DNA of 64,000 bases from Salisapilia sapeloensis (taxonomy: Eukaryota > Oomycota > Peronosporomycetes > Peronosporales > Salisapiliaceae): positions 1 through 64,000 of the forward strand of contig JAADVB010000038.1 in assembly GCA_023334545.1 (NCBI GenBank). The letters are read 5' to 3'. The position numbers and the translations under genes are program-made. Under the pieces are notes generated by a model that did no database searches, was not told the DNA's origin, and saw nothing but the letters and a program-made list of their open reading frames with translations. Below, one piece after another: positions 19,151 through 31,093 of this stretch. How positions within the stretch are numbered: the stretch's first letter is position 1; every line of letters starts with the position of its first letter.

Positions 19151-20389
19151 TTAGTGCTTGTCGCTAGCTTCTCCTCTTTCACTCGCGATTACACTAGCCA
19201 ACAGCTTCTTCTTACGCTCTGCCTGCTGACGAGAGCTCTCTTCCATACGCGCTATAAATTCTCGTCCGACATCCGACCACGCGTTCAGGTGGCGGTACTT
19301 GACGCCGCAGTTCTGACACCGCTTCTTCTTGTCTCGCAGCTCCGAGTACGTCTGCTCACACAGACAAATCGGGCAGCTCTTCTTATCCTGCCAACTCAAA
19401 TCAGTCCAAACAATCCGACCGTCCTGTTTATCGTAGCACATACCACACGCACGTTGTACTCTTCTTCCAGACGTCTCTGCTCTAGTTTCTACACCCCAAC
19501 TCAATTGGACTACCGACAATATACCTCCACATGGAAACCAACGTACCCGCTGCCGATTGCGCTCGGCTGTCTCCATCCGTGTAAGGAACTCATCTCGAGA
19601 GCCGGAGTCAAAGTCTTCCGAGTTGTCAGACCCTCGATTCCCATGACGACGCTTTAGTTGGAACCTGCAGTTCCTTTCCTCATCGTCCAGCGTATACTTT
19701 CGTCCATTCACCTGGACTCTGTGCGGCTGAGCCAACTGCTCAATCCGATCCTACAAACACAAATGAGCTTCCATCGCTACTCTCCTCTACGCCTTGCTAT
19801 CCAAACACCGTACCGGGACCTTTGCTGGGCACATATAGAACATTAGCTCATTCATCATCCGACAGAACACTCATACGCTAAACAAGGACAGCGTACATGA
19901 TGCAAAACGAAGTGTATTCTTCTTCATCGAGCCGTCCACATCCGCACGACTGGTCTTCTCCATCAGCCGTTGCTTGAACAACTGCACTCTCGTCGGACTG
20001 AACAACACATTCGGATACAGACTCGTGGTCGACGAGCCTCTAGTCTTTCGATTCGCTTGAGTACGCTTCGGCTTGTTAGCGTGCATTGCCGGCCCTTTTC
20101 GATGCTCTCGGCCTTTGAGTGATTGGTGGAGTACTGAGCCAAGACTATCCTCTGCTTTCACTGGAGCGTCCTTCACCTGGCTGCTTTGAATCGCAGTCAC
20201 CTTGGCCATCATATCTGCAAGGTCATCATCACTGTCACTGTACTCGTCACCAGATGAATGCAGCTGGTCAGACGCATTCGTATCTGCTTTGCTCGAGCCC
20301 AGCTTTCGCTCCGATCCATTTTCATCGTCATTCACGAATTCCTCTTCATTGTACTCTTCGAATTCGTCTTCCTTATCCATGCCTGTCAT
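19151..20389 (-). CDS. Unrecognised zinc-ribbon/coiled-coil protein (4 exons)
   Basis: Exons 20389..19877, 19750..19547, 19488..19444 and 19387..19151 are phase-consistent and give 332 residues. The first intron (126 nt) is unusually long for this window; the others are 58 and 56 nt. The order of features is: an acidic N-terminus (EDEFEEYNEEEFVNDDE); a central SLYPNVLFSPTRVQLFKQRL block that looks conserved; a DRIEQLAQPHRVQVNG segment; a short coiled coil across the 45-nt third exon (KLEQRRLEEEYNVRV); and a zinc-ribbon-like CPICLCEQTYSEL then CQNCG pair of CxxC motifs, followed by a basic coiled tail. The architecture resembles cytoskeletal or ciliary scaffold proteins, but I cannot assign a family. 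Confidence 0.68.
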
Positions 20390-21959
20390 TGCACTCTTGG
20401 TTGATCTAGATGTTCTCTTTTATCTAATAATAGAGCTATCAACTGCACATCCAGACATGCCACAAAAAGATCTAAATATACGTGAAAGCCACATCTGATG
20501 CATCCTGCAGTGCGAAATCTTTCTACAAACAGGATGAAGCCAGTTGAAGTAGCGTATCTGGTGTCTGAAAGAAGGATTAACGATTTTTACCCGTCTAGAG
20601 TCACTAATCCGTACCAACTATTCGCGAATTTACCATGATATCCTCCAGCGCTTGACTCTTTACCAGCGAATTGAGTAGGGAGGAACAAAATGAAGCAAGA
20701 TGTGTTGAAATTGATCGAAGTTTGTCTGCCCTCAGCTCAAAAGGCGACGTACATACGGAAGCTAGATTACCCAAGCGAAGCGAATGCAAGCGAGTGGGCT
20801 GCACAGTATTATTTCGATCCAATCAATCTGTCGGCGACATGATTTTCATCACCTCGTACACAGTATACCTTTACCAGATTACCGACATTGCTTGTTTAAT
20901 CAACAACATGCACAAAATTCATCACCGTCGATACACCACAAACTCTTTCCCAGTAGCAAGATGCTATCTTTTGCGCTTGCAGACAGGTACTAGTCTTGAG
21001 GAAGCCAAGTTTGCGGAATGCTGCGTTACCTCTAGGCTCGAGAAAAGGTCGGTACTATCCATCATCTGAAAGCGGTACATGTGTAGATACGCCACTTTGG
21101 TAAAAGGCACAAGCAGCATCTTGAAGACAGCCGGTCCTTTCCAAAAACCGTCCAGTGTTCTAGGAGCAGAGCTGGAAAGTGAACGATACATGTGCGCGCG
21201 GGATGTGGGTTACCACTAACGCTGCTCCTGGTATCGTGCACATCGTCTGAGCATTGCTGCATGCGATAGCAGCCCTCCTCCTCCAGCTCGTAGGACCATC
21301 TAGCGCTCCACAGAACAGAACTTCATTCCTGAGGACCAAAGATCACAAATACTTCCGAAGCGACACTTGGGCTGCCGGCGCTTGACATGGAAAAAATCGC
21401 ACAGGACGGGTATAAGCATGCAGCTATTCCTGCTTGTTTAGAGAATCTATGGACCGCTCAGCCACGATAAGGTGTACATGCATGCTAGCTAGCTGTCCTG
21501 TATCGTGTGGTGAACGATGCTGCATTTGTACGCTTACAACAGGCTTCGAAACCAAGCTACAAGCTCTCGTGTGCTTGGAAGGTGCATGCAGACGGAATGA
21601 AGCGGAGACTATCACAGCTAAGCAGGTTCCTACTCGCATTAACAAGTGCCAACCTGCTCGTCCGAAACGCGAAGATTTCAACTAAATAACTGCCTTCGCT
21701 TCTCAAGGTTATCTTCGAGAACCAAAACACAATGCTTGCGTGATAATCGTTTTAATTGCTGCCTCTGCCCCATGCTTGCTGCAATATGACTTTCCTCCTC
21801 GTCCGTGTAGAACTCCGGGTGACAAGCATTCCCACGTGAATGTTAGCTTTAAGTCAAAACAGAGCTACAATAACACTGGCTGACTAGCTATTTCTTACAG
21901 TCGTTCCAGCTCACACTTGCTGCCGATGAACTAGCTTTTGCGACTGTAAGGAACGTCAT

Positions 21960-24900
21960 GAGAAAAGCATCTCTAAATACAATGATGCTTTATTAAATAA
22001 GCTTTTCGTCTAAGAAGTTTCAATAATTTAATATTTTACTAATTTTAAGCCTATCAAAGCGTGTACGGCAATGAAGTTTTTGTTTGTGGCGCATTACACA
22101 AAAACTCTCAAAATTTTAACATTATGTGAAGGTTATAACTTTATAACATACTCAGGTCTAAATTAATAAAGAAATGGCAAATGCAAACACAACAACTGCG
22201 TGACATCGCAAAAGCTGAAAAATAGCAACTTCTATGCTATTTAGAAAACACTTTTATTTGTAAACAAATATTTGTCTGTTTATAACAGTAGAAAAAAAAT
22301 TTACGATATAACAAAAGGCTATAAACGTATAGCTGTAGTGAAGATCAAAAATTCCACAGGTATGGTTTCATAAAAACCACATGGAATGTTTCGTAACTAC
22401 CGTCGCAAACTGTTCTACCTTTTATATTTATTTCTCATGTACTATAAAATTATAAACTAGTCGTTTATCATTAAAAATTGCAGATAGTAAATTTAATTGC
22501 AACGCAAACCACAACCAAAAACTGTAAGCACTACCACATCAACTATAAAAAATTTAAACTTTAAAATATAATCCTATATATTAATACAACAAAAAGTTAG
22601 CACTGTAAACATTATAGATTCATATATGTTGAACAAGACACGATACGCCATATAATACTTTATCTAATTAAAAACAATGTGTGAAGTTAAAACAAAAACA
22701 GTATTTACAAACTCGGAGGTAACATTTTCAACATAGTTAAATGGTAGAGCTAAACATTCACAACATGACTGTTTAGAAAAATAACACTAGACGATAACAA
22801 GCAAATATTTTGTTTAAGCAAAAACAGCATACAAAAAGGCTTTATTAAAATAACAAGTAAAAAACAGAAAAATTGTATATGAAATTTTATTACAAAGATA
22901 AAAATGCTACTTTATATAGAAAAAGGCAACTCATGCAAAAATAAATGCTGCCAATGTTTGTTTATTAGTGCATGAATAACCAAACGATGAAACAATGCGA
23001 AAAAACAATATAACACGATACTACATGTATTAAGAACTGTATTATAAACATTATGCAAAGTTTTTACAAATAAAAAAATAAAAGTACACTTTAATTGCAA
23101 TACACATTATATGTAAAGTTTCTTTGTTTGTAAACATTTATAGCAGTTGCTCTATAAAAAATAACGAAATTGCGTATGCAAAACACAACAACAAATTTAC
23201 CAATATTGTCAAGTTTATTGACACAGCAAAATATTAATTAATTAATATTAACTTGTCGTATAATAATTTTGCGTGATATTTGAATTTAAAAAAAAATTTT
23301 TACTTGACAACTTCAAAAAATTGAATGCAGAATATTTACAATAATACAAAACAAAATAGTAGAGTATTTAGCTCAATTAATTTAAAATTCAGTTATTTAT
23401 TATATTTATTTTTTGTATGCTTATGTATGAAAAAGACTAAAAATTAATACAATAGTAAATATTTAAACGCCTATAAACTAACACTATTTAAAACATTTAA
23501 AAAAAAAATAATACTAAATTCAAAAGATTATGTTTTAAATAAATTTTTCTGCAGTAAATCTGTAAAACACAGTGTGTTTTATTGTGTCAAAATAGGTTAG
23601 ATTAAAAAAACATCAATTTTTTATATATAATATTGACACATTATTTGTGATCTGATAGATTTGCATCGAATGTGACAAACTACATTGTGTTTGTATGCTG
23701 TGTTTAAACTTTCTAAACATGACTTTATGTTTATGTTTTTAATCTAGCTTACGTAAATACTATATATATAAAAAAAATTTAACAACAAATTATATCTCTC
23801 AAAAAAATATTGTTTTAACGCTGACAATATAAAATTGATTAATGCGTTCGTTCTTCAGGTTTCTACTTGTGTATGAGACAAGCGATTTTTTTTGTTAAAT
23901 TTTGTTAAACCTATTAGTTTTTTACATAAATCTCTTTTTTAGACTATGTAATTGTTCTTTAAATGAGTTTTTTGTCAAGTATGTATGTATTTAGTTTTGT
24001 TTTGTTCGATGTGTCGCATTTTGCATATAATTTACTGTAAGTTCGTAAATGCTTATTGGTTTAAAGAAATACAAGGCGTACTTGTACTTTGTAATATTTA
24101 CAACTAAAAGATAAATACGCATGATTTTAAGGCTAAATATAGTGAAAAACCCTTCATTTATAAACTGTCTATTGACAATGTGTGTTAAACTCTTGTTATT
24201 CTTTTAGCTATCACATAAAGCGCAATGTTTTTCTTTTTTTTTACGTTCACATTTTATATAGAATTATTATAATAATATAAAGACGTCTGTAGACATTTAG
24301 CAGTTTAACATATTTCTTTTTGACAATTACATATAAGTTATATTGACAAATTTGTTACCTCTAAAATATTTGTGCGTAGCGGTGTTATCTTAAGAAGAAT
24401 ATATTTGTTTGTTTTTAAAGCAATACATTTAAATAGAATATGTTGATTCATTATTAGTTCTACATATTGAAACGGCTATATATGTTTAGCGTTGTAAAAT
24501 AAAGTTGTAAGCTTGTGCGAAATTTCAACACTAATTTTGCATCTACATATGGATTTTCGTTTTCATGTAACAGTAGAACATTGTAGAACCTACCTATATC
24601 TAAGCGTAAGTATAATTTATCTGTATGTACAGTTGCAGTTTATAATACATGCTTTTAGAAATGTGTACCTTCTTGTGATAGAGGTTTTCGTACATCTTGC
24701 CTTAACTTTGCCGCGATGTTATATACGACTAGCTTGGCATATATACCAACTAAAATTGATGTAGAAACTGCGCTAATGCTGTTTAGCACAAGTTTGATGT
24801 GGTAATTGTATCGTGTTGTTTTGTTAGATACTATTATGATTTGAGTCTTATAGAGGTTGTTTAAACGTGACGTTGCGCTCGTCTTATTAATCAAGGTTAT

Positions 24901-25500
24901 TTTGCTAATTTTCCTGATGTATTCTTGTGTACTATTCAAGCTTCTGCTAAACACTTTGTCGATCTGGCTCACGTATTTATTATATGTATCATGAAGAGCT
25001 TTAGATTAAAGAATGCATTTGTAAGGTATTTAGTTCGTTTACAGCCTTTTGGTATGCTCCGGTTACTAGGAGCGTTCAATTTGCTACTTCATTGAGTGAT
25101 CTTACATACCATACGTATTGGTGTATACCTGAGGACTTATGGTGATCAGCTAATGTAAACATATATAACTAAGCCACTTAAATGGTAACTCAAAGTCGTT
25201 GCTGTCGTTCTTGGCGTTATTAGCTTCGTTCCCGCGTCCTGGAATTTTCTAAGTATAATTTTCTTTGAATTTATAGATCGCCGTTCTCTTAAATTGAGTC
25301 TGGCACTACAAGCACATAAAATCGTTAAAAGTAATATGCCATTCATATATATACTCTAGTGCTTGTGTCGGTGCTGTTGGAACAATGTTATTTTATCTTA
25401 TATTTCGATGGCATATTTCAGGGATTTACTTTCAATGTTATGCTTGTTTGCAATTACACCTGTTCTATGAGATGGTTGCTTGGCTATCTATGCTGGGATG
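21960..25500. other. AT-rich core with strand-composition switch; candidate centromere/replication origin
   Basis: The sequence is markedly AT-rich with homopolymer A/T runs. Hand counts on the + strand: 22501-22560 has A31 T10 C16 G3; 22741-22860 has A58 T29 C17 G16; 23941-24060 has A28 T59 G23 C10; 24361-24420 has A18 T26 G12 C4. So the left half is A- (and partly C-) rich and the right half T- and G-rich, with the switch at about 23.6-23.9 kb. Reading outward from the switch, both arms are T/G-rich on the strand running 5' to 3'. This is the composition expected of leading strands leaving a fixed bidirectional replication origin. Diatom centromeres are short AT-rich blocks, and Candida centromeres show skew switches tied to early origins. 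The function here is inference. Confidence 0.6.
23206..24349. repeat. Cluster of TTGACAA/TTGTCAA words around the skew switch
   Basis: Exact words occur at 23206 (TTGTCAA), 23304 (TTGACAA), 23972 (TTGTCAA), 24172, 24320 and 24343 (TTGACAA). TTGACAC occurs at 23218 and 23633. I found no other exact copies elsewhere in the 21.96-25.5 kb core. Given roughly 0.38 A or T and 0.12 G or C per base (my assumption), fewer than one exact copy is expected on both strands in this interval. They could be binding sites for an origin- or kinetochore-related protein, or chance in biased DNA. Confidence 0.4.
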
Positions 25501-27531
25501 TGATGCACATGTACTAGGCTCGACGAAGCTAGTAGCTACAGACGAACGATAGGCACACGTTGCTGTTTAAATTAGCTTACAAGCTTCACCTTTCTTATTT
25601 TGTCCGACACTGTTGCTCGACAAGCCTCCCATGCGATATGATCGCTTTTAGGTAGGCTGACTAGCGTGTGTTCGACTAATTGCCGACGACAAATGCTCTA
25701 GTAGAGTGCCGGTTTTGAACGTTGTAGTTGAACAAAATCAATAGGCATGTGAAAGGCGGTCTGAGCTGCCTGGATTGCTATTTTGTATATAGTATTTCAT
25801 TAGTTTGGAATCATGACTATTTTGTAGATCTTTCCGTCGGTGAATGTACTGGACACGGCACTGCCTACTGATTGCATGTAGTATATGTGCGCGAATTCTT
25901 CAGCTCGAATTTGCGGCAAGTCAACGCACAAGAGTGGAGCTATATGATGTTTGCATGGTTCACATCCAACACAGATATACTTCGAAGTCTGCTGCTTATG
26001 TACACTGACTGTACTGCGTTTCGCAATATAACAAAGAATGTCTTGTTCGGTGCTGTATAAGGCAAGTCGAAATACCAGTACCTGGATTATCTGCAACCAC
26101 TCGAGCTCTTTTGTTTACATCAGGAGCACAACGTTACCACAGTTGGGATGAAGCGTTCTCACAGGCTAGGCATAAAAATCTTTTTCGCGTGCAGCAATAT
26201 TACTCGTCTAGATTACTGCAGGACGTCGAAATCAGCTATTGAAGAAAGTAAAGTTTAAAATGTACAACTTCGTAGCGAAAAGTGGCAGCGCACAAGCTGC
26301 TGTCTGGAAATAGAGTACTGTACTCGGTTTTCTTCAACTCTTTTCCTATTGCTTCCTTTCTATACGCTTCGGATTGGTTAACGCACCGTGAGATGCTTCG
26401 CTTGGAGACTTTTGGTGTCATGTCATTTTCAATTCGTGGCTAGTTGTCGTGCGCGACCTCACATTGGATGCCAATACGACAGTCGTGTAGCAAATAGAAT
26501 TCACTAGGTCCTAGATGTACTGACCGCGTTAAGTAAAGCACACTGCTTCATCAATGCCGCAATTCGCTTGCTAGAAAAAGAAGCATGCGACTCTTGTCTC
26601 TCACTACTAAACTACGTTTTCACAAATCTTTATGCATGAGCAGGCAGTAGGATCAGAAGTGGGCCGAAGAGAAAGATCCACTGCTTTCCGTAGGTCCAAA
26701 TCTTGTGTCATAGTCTGTACCCTGAATAGGATTGTAGTATGAACAGTAGCTACGATTGATGTAATCAAAACGACAAGCTTCGTCGGTGAAACGTAATGCA
26801 GGTCAAGTTTGTAATCGCACTTTGACTACTTTAGTACTTCCCGAATACTTTTGATATGAATTGAGATTTCACGGACACTAGACACCGGATTCCATCGTTA
26901 AAGTAGAATGTGTAAATCTAGTGTCTATAGGTCAAGATCCTGGCCGAAGCGGTATTTGTTGTCGTACGAGTATGATGTACTTCAGCATTAATCTCTGTCC
27001 GTAAGCCATTCTTGATAAATAGCACATTCTCTACATGCAAGTCTTGCTACGACGTACCTTTTATCCTAAAATAGTAAATCGAAACGTGAAAGCAGTAGGA
27101 GCAAATCATACGCTTGTCTGTACACAAAGCTATTATGTACTTGGCAAATTTGCGACTTATGAGCGTAACTCCATGGCATGTTTCCGTCAACTTCAATAAA
27201 TGGGCAGCTCAAAGCATATCGGCCCGCCGTGGGCAGAGTAAATACTATAGAATTTCGATTTGATCACTATTGGACTCTACCATAATAGGTCCTGTAGATA
27301 TGTCTAGATCACGGTGTCCACTTCCAAGACCGATACCTGTGTTTCTGTGCCGATGGAGACTCTATTGCCTCTACTTTCAACATGGAAAACTACGTCTTCG
27401 TCTAAATCTCATATCATATTTCCTGCTCTGTCTAGGCCTCATCCGACCACCTTCGGCATGCAAGGGACATCGTCATGCAATATTCGAATAGAAAAGAAGG
27501 ACGGTTCGTGTTGGTAGTCGAAAGTCTATTT

Positions 27532-30500
27532 CTACCTACGTCGCTTGCTGAGACGCCATGCGTCCTGCGGATTGAAGCGGTCGTACAGCGGCTCGATCTT
27601 TTCATTCCGCTTGCGCTTGGACAGTTTCGACGGATCTCCTTTCTTAAAGAACGCAGGCGCGAGTTCCACGAGCCACTTGGGCTCAATCGTCATGATCTGG
27701 CGCATGTACTCTTTCGTCGTCAGCACGAGTTCATGGTAAAGCAGCCACTCTGGACTCTTGTTGAAGAGCGCAGAGGACGGGTGGATGTAGACTGGCTGTC
27801 CCTCGACCATGGTTCTGTAGCCTTCCTGCGGATCCTTCTTGGCCGTGTTGGCGAAGTAGCCCGACACGATGGCTTTCCGTACCTTGTCGTAGCTCTTTCC
27901 ACACGACACGACGTCCATCTTATATCGATCCAAAATCGCCAGCAGCTGCTTCCGGACGTCCTGCGCTCTCCGAATGGCTCTGGCCTGGATAAAGTTCTCG
28001 TAGCACCAGGGGTTGGAGAACTTGCTGTTCTTCCAGGCATCGTAGACCGCCAGGAGCGTCAGGTGGTCTCCCTCTGGCTGGTGGAACTTGGCTTTCTTCT
28101 GGTCCGCCTGCGCCTGCTTCTCCTTGGGCCGGAAAAAGATGTTTTCGACACTGAGCATAGCGACGATCGTGAGCACCTCCTCTGCGCACCCCAGCACGAC
28201 GCTCGTGAGCAGGACCTTGGCGTTCTTGGGCTCGACGGGAAACTCGGCCATTTTCCGGCCGAGTCTTGTGAGCAGCCCTTCGTCGTCCAGCGCACCGAGG
28301 GCAAAGAGGTTTTCGAGGGCGCTGACCATGGCTTGTTGGGGCGGAGGGTCCATGAAGTCAAAGGCCAGGAGGTCGTTGACGCCCATGGCTTTCAGCTGGA
28401 GGACGACGCTGCCGAGGTTGGCTCGCTGGATCTCGGGCACGGTCGTGGGAAGCATTTCGTTCTTATACGCGTTCTCGGTGTAGAGTCGGTAGCACTTGCC
28501 CGGCCCTGTCCGCCCAGCTCTCCCCGCGCGCTGCCTCGCCGACGCCTGGGAGCAAGGCACTACGACGAGCGAGTCCATGCCGATCTTGGCGTTGAAGGCG
28601 TTCTGCTTGCAGAAGCCAGGGTCGACGACGTAGTAGATGCCATCGATGGTGAGGGAGGCCTCTGCGATGTTGGTCGCCACGACGCACTTGCGAGAGCCCT
28701 TGGGCGCCGGCTCGAAGATTCGGGACTGCATCTCGGACGGGAGGGCTCCGTAGACGGGGAGGATGATGAGCTCTGGGGCGAGAGCTCTGTCTTGGAGAGA
28801 CTTGATGCGCTGGTACAAGACTTCGCAGGCCGTGTCGATCTCCTCTTGGCCAGTGAGGAAGAGCAGGATGTCTCCTTCCGGCTCCGACAGGTGGATCTGC
28901 ATGACACACAGGAGCGCTGCGTCCAGGTAGTCCGTCTCCGGTTCCTTGGTGTATAGAATCTCGACCGGGAACGTCCTGCCTGGGATGGTAAAGATCGGGC
29001 AGTCGAAAAAGTAGCGAGAGAACTTGTCTGCATCGAGCGTCGCAGAGGTGATGATGAGCTTGAGGTCCTTCCTCTTCCTCGCGAGGTCCTTGAGCAGACC
29101 GAAGAGGACGTCCGTGTTGATCGTCCGCTCGTGCGCTTCGTCCAGCATCAGAGCACTGTATTTCGAGAGCGTCGGGTCCGCCAAGTACTCTCGCAAGAGC
29201 ATACCTTCCGTCATGTACTTGATGATGGTCTCGGACGACGTGCAGTCCTCAAATCGCATGCTGTACCCCACCTCCTGTCCGAGCTCACACCCGAACTCCT
29301 CCGCGACACGCTTCGCGACAGAAGACGCGGCCACTCGTCTCGGCTGCGTGCACCCGATCAGCCCCTTGGACGTGAGGCCCATCTCGGCCATGTACTGCGT
29401 CATCTGCGTCGTCTTGCCGCTGCCAGTCTCGCCGATGACCACCAGCACCTGGTTGTCCGCAATGGCCTCCATCAGCTGCTTCTTGAGCGTGAACACCGGG
29501 AGCGACTGCCGCTGCTCCAACAGAGACTTGTTCGACACGATCCCGTACGACAGGTTCTTCCCCATGCTCTTTTGCTTCCACTCGGGCTGCTCCGACACGC
29601 CGCCCATGTTGATGCCACGAAGCTCCTGCGCAAAGTGTCTGTCCCCAGCGTCAGGCATCGGGTCTTCCCACGGACGATTCAGGTCCTTGGGAATAGACTC
29701 GATCAGCTCGTTCGCCTGCGCCTGCCGGAGCTCTCGACGCTCCTTGGCCAGACTCGACTGAGTCAGAGCAGCCCGCTGGAGCGTCCCGTCGGGGTTCTTG
29801 ACGATCTTGACGGGAGACAGGTCCTTGGTGGCAGCTGTCTGTCCTCGGAGGAAGACCGGCTCGTCCTCATTCAGCTCCACCTCGTAGTTCTCTTCCGTCT
29901 CCTGGGCGTTCAAGACGCCTTGGTCCTCGTCCAGCGTCGGGTAGTCCTCCATCGACAGGACGCCAGAGTTGATCAGCTGACGAGCCTCCCACCGTTCCGG
30001 AGACGACATGCGCTTCGACATGCGCTGGACCTTGCCATCGTCCTGCTGCGTCTGGTGGCTCATGCCAGGCGCAGACGGATTCACCCACGACCGGTCCGAC
30101 CTCGCAGCCTCTGCCTTGGCTTCCGACAGACCTTCCGACGACCGCATCGGCTTGAGGTCTTCGCCCGTCCGCTGGTCCACCTCCTTCATGGACATGCTGA
30201 GCTTCCGGCCGTTCTTGCTGATGACTTTGACTTTGACCCGGTCTCCTCTGCCTAGCACGTCCTTCGGATTCGACACGCGCTCCCGACGGATGTTGGAGAT
30301 GTGGACCAGACCTTCTCGGTGCTCTGCTTGGACGTCCTGGAGCTCCACGAACGCCCCAAAGTCCATCAATTTCACCACTTTGGCGTCGTAGATTCCGTAT
30401 AGCTCTAATGTCCGAGGGGGAGACCGGCCTCTGCGGCGCCGACCGAACTCGTCTCTATCATCCGACCGACGAGAGTCGTCTCGACCTCGACGCTCTTCCG

Positions 30501-30834
30501 TCGTGGCCATGTCGGACTCTTGGAGACCTGGAATGTCCGACACGGTTAAAGGACCTTCTGGCTTGGAAGAAGGCTTCTTCGCTTTTGCCTTGGCTGGGTT
30601 CTTCTTTGCCGGAGCAGCCGTCATGGTCTGTACGATCCGATGGAGGTTCTGGGCCAGAGCCGTCGGCAGCGGCAGGTCGTTGGCCTTGATGGCCTGGAGG
30701 AAGTCGTCTACAGACGGATTCTCACGGACCATGTCGATGACAAACTCCGCGACGGTCTTGTCACTCATGCCTAGATGTGTCTCGAGCTCCGTGCATACCT
30801 TGGAGACGAGCGATAGTTCCTGCAGCTTGTCCAT
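27532..30834 (-). CDS. DHX8: DEAH-box splicing helicase PRP22/DHX8
   Basis: A 1,100-residue intron-free protein with full PRP22 architecture. An N-terminal helical domain ([14 protein letters not shown]) is followed by an RS/RD-rich stretch and an S1 RNA-binding domain at about 140-220 ([20 protein letters not shown] and EGLVHISNI). The helicase core has motif [16 protein letters not shown], motif II DEAH in [14 protein letters not shown], motif [12 protein letters not shown], and motifs V and VI in [12 protein letters not shown] and [15 protein letters not shown]2 and OB-fold regions follow, ending LSKRRR. PRP22 releases spliced mRNA from the post-catalytic spliceosome and proofreads exon ligation. 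The Met at 30834 matches the family start; a weak extension to 30918 is unlikely. Confidence 0.96.
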   Translation of the reverse strand: MDKLQELSLVSKVCTELETHLGMSDKTVAEFVIDMVRENPSVDDFLQAIKANDLPLPTALAQNLHRIVQTMTAAPAKKNPAKAKAKKPSSKPEGPLTVSDIPGLQESDMATTEERRGRDDSRRSDDRDEFGRRRRGRSPPRTLELYGIYDAKVVKLMDFGAFVELQDVQAEHREGLVHISNIRRERVSNPKDVLGRGDRVKVKVISKNGRKLSMSMKEVDQRTGEDLKPMRSSEGLSEAKAEAARSDRSWVNPSAPGMSHQTQQDDGKVQRMSKRMSSPERWEARQLINSGVLSMEDYPTLDEDQGVLNAQETEENYEVELNEDEPVFLRGQTAATKDLSPVKIVKNPDGTLQRAALTQSSLAKERRELRQAQANELIESIPKDLNRPWEDPMPDAGDRHFAQELRGINMGGVSEQPEWKQKSMGKNLSYGIVSNKSLLEQRQSLPVFTLKKQLMEAIADNQVLVVIGETGSGKTTQMTQYMAEMGLTSKGLIGCTQPRRVAASSVAKRVAEEFGCELGQEVGYSMRFEDCTSSETIIKYMTEGMLLREYLADPTLSKYSALMLDEAHERTINTDVLFGLLKDLARKRKDLKLIITSATLDADKFSRYFFDCPIFTIPGRTFPVEILYTKEPETDYLDAALLCVMQIHLSEPEGDILLFLTGQEEIDTACEVLYQRIKSLQDRALAPELIILPVYGALPSEMQSRIFEPAPKGSRKCVVATNIAEASLTIDGIYYVVDPGFCKQNAFNAKIGMDSLVVVPCSQASARQRAGRAGRTGPGKCYRLYTENAYKNEMLPTTVPEIQRANLGSVVLQLKAMGVNDLLAFDFMDPPPQQAMVSALENLFALGALDDEGLLTRLGRKMAEFPVEPKNAKVLLTSVVLGCAEEVLTIVAMLSVENIFFRPKEKQAQADQKKAKFHQPEGDHLTLLAVYDAWKNSKFSNPWCYENFIQARAIRRAQDVRKQLLAILDRYKMDVVSCGKSYDKVRKAIVSGYFANTAKKDPQEGYRTMVEGQPVYIHPSSALFNKSPEWLLYHELVLTTKEYMRQIMTIEPKWLVELAPAFFKKGDPSKLSKRKRNEKIEPLYDRFNPQDAWRLSKRRR

Positions 30835-31093
30835 CTCGCGCCGGCCGAGAGCTCGGTGTCTATTAAGTCTCCGGAGGAAGACGAAAGAGTTGTGGAGGTT
30901 CTTTCGTCTACCAATCACGACACCTGGACATGAGATATATCACCATGTGACCAATAGGACGGAGGAAGGACGCCGGAAAAACAGGCGGAAGGCTTGAACG
31001 GAAGACGGAGGAGGAAGCGAAGCGCAGAGGAGAGCTACTTGGCACAGACAAGTAGCGTTATTATATCCTAAGAGTAGTACACTTCAGAGGAGG
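30835..31093. promoter_or_regulatory. Divergent promoter region PRP22 / C2H2 gene
   Basis: This 259-bp interval separates two divergent starts. It contains TTATATCC near 31,061 but no convincing element. Purine-rich sequence (GGAGGAAG-type) occupies 30,955-31,035. Confidence 0.35.

Larger units (their letters stand above)
20390..27531. other. 7.1-kb gene-free region flanking an AT-rich core
   Basis: No open frame with recognisable protein features occurs between the zinc-ribbon gene and PRP22, although the rest of the window averages about one gene per 1.9 kb. The outer zones (about 20.4-21.9 and 25.5-27.5 kb) have ordinary base composition but many stops in all frames; they look like decayed or never-coding sequence. 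The middle is the AT-rich core described separately. I saw no LTRs, transposase or reverse-transcriptase fragments, rRNA or tRNA. Confidence 0.75.

Noticed and set aside
20671..21069. 132-codon + strand open frame in the gene-free region
   Set aside because: No domain, biased composition or splice support; likely chance.
21960..25500. Nuclear copy of mitochondrial DNA
   Set aside because: The AT-rich core lacks any long open frame or recognisable cox, nad, atp, rRNA or tRNA sequence, and mitochondrial genomes of this group are densely coding.
20390..27531. Transposon or retroelement island
   Set aside because: No reverse transcriptase, integrase or transposase fragments and no terminal repeats could be seen.
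27475..30255. Long + strand open frames (493 and 374 codons) opposite PRP22
   Set aside because: Shadows of the helicase gene; no recognisable motifs.
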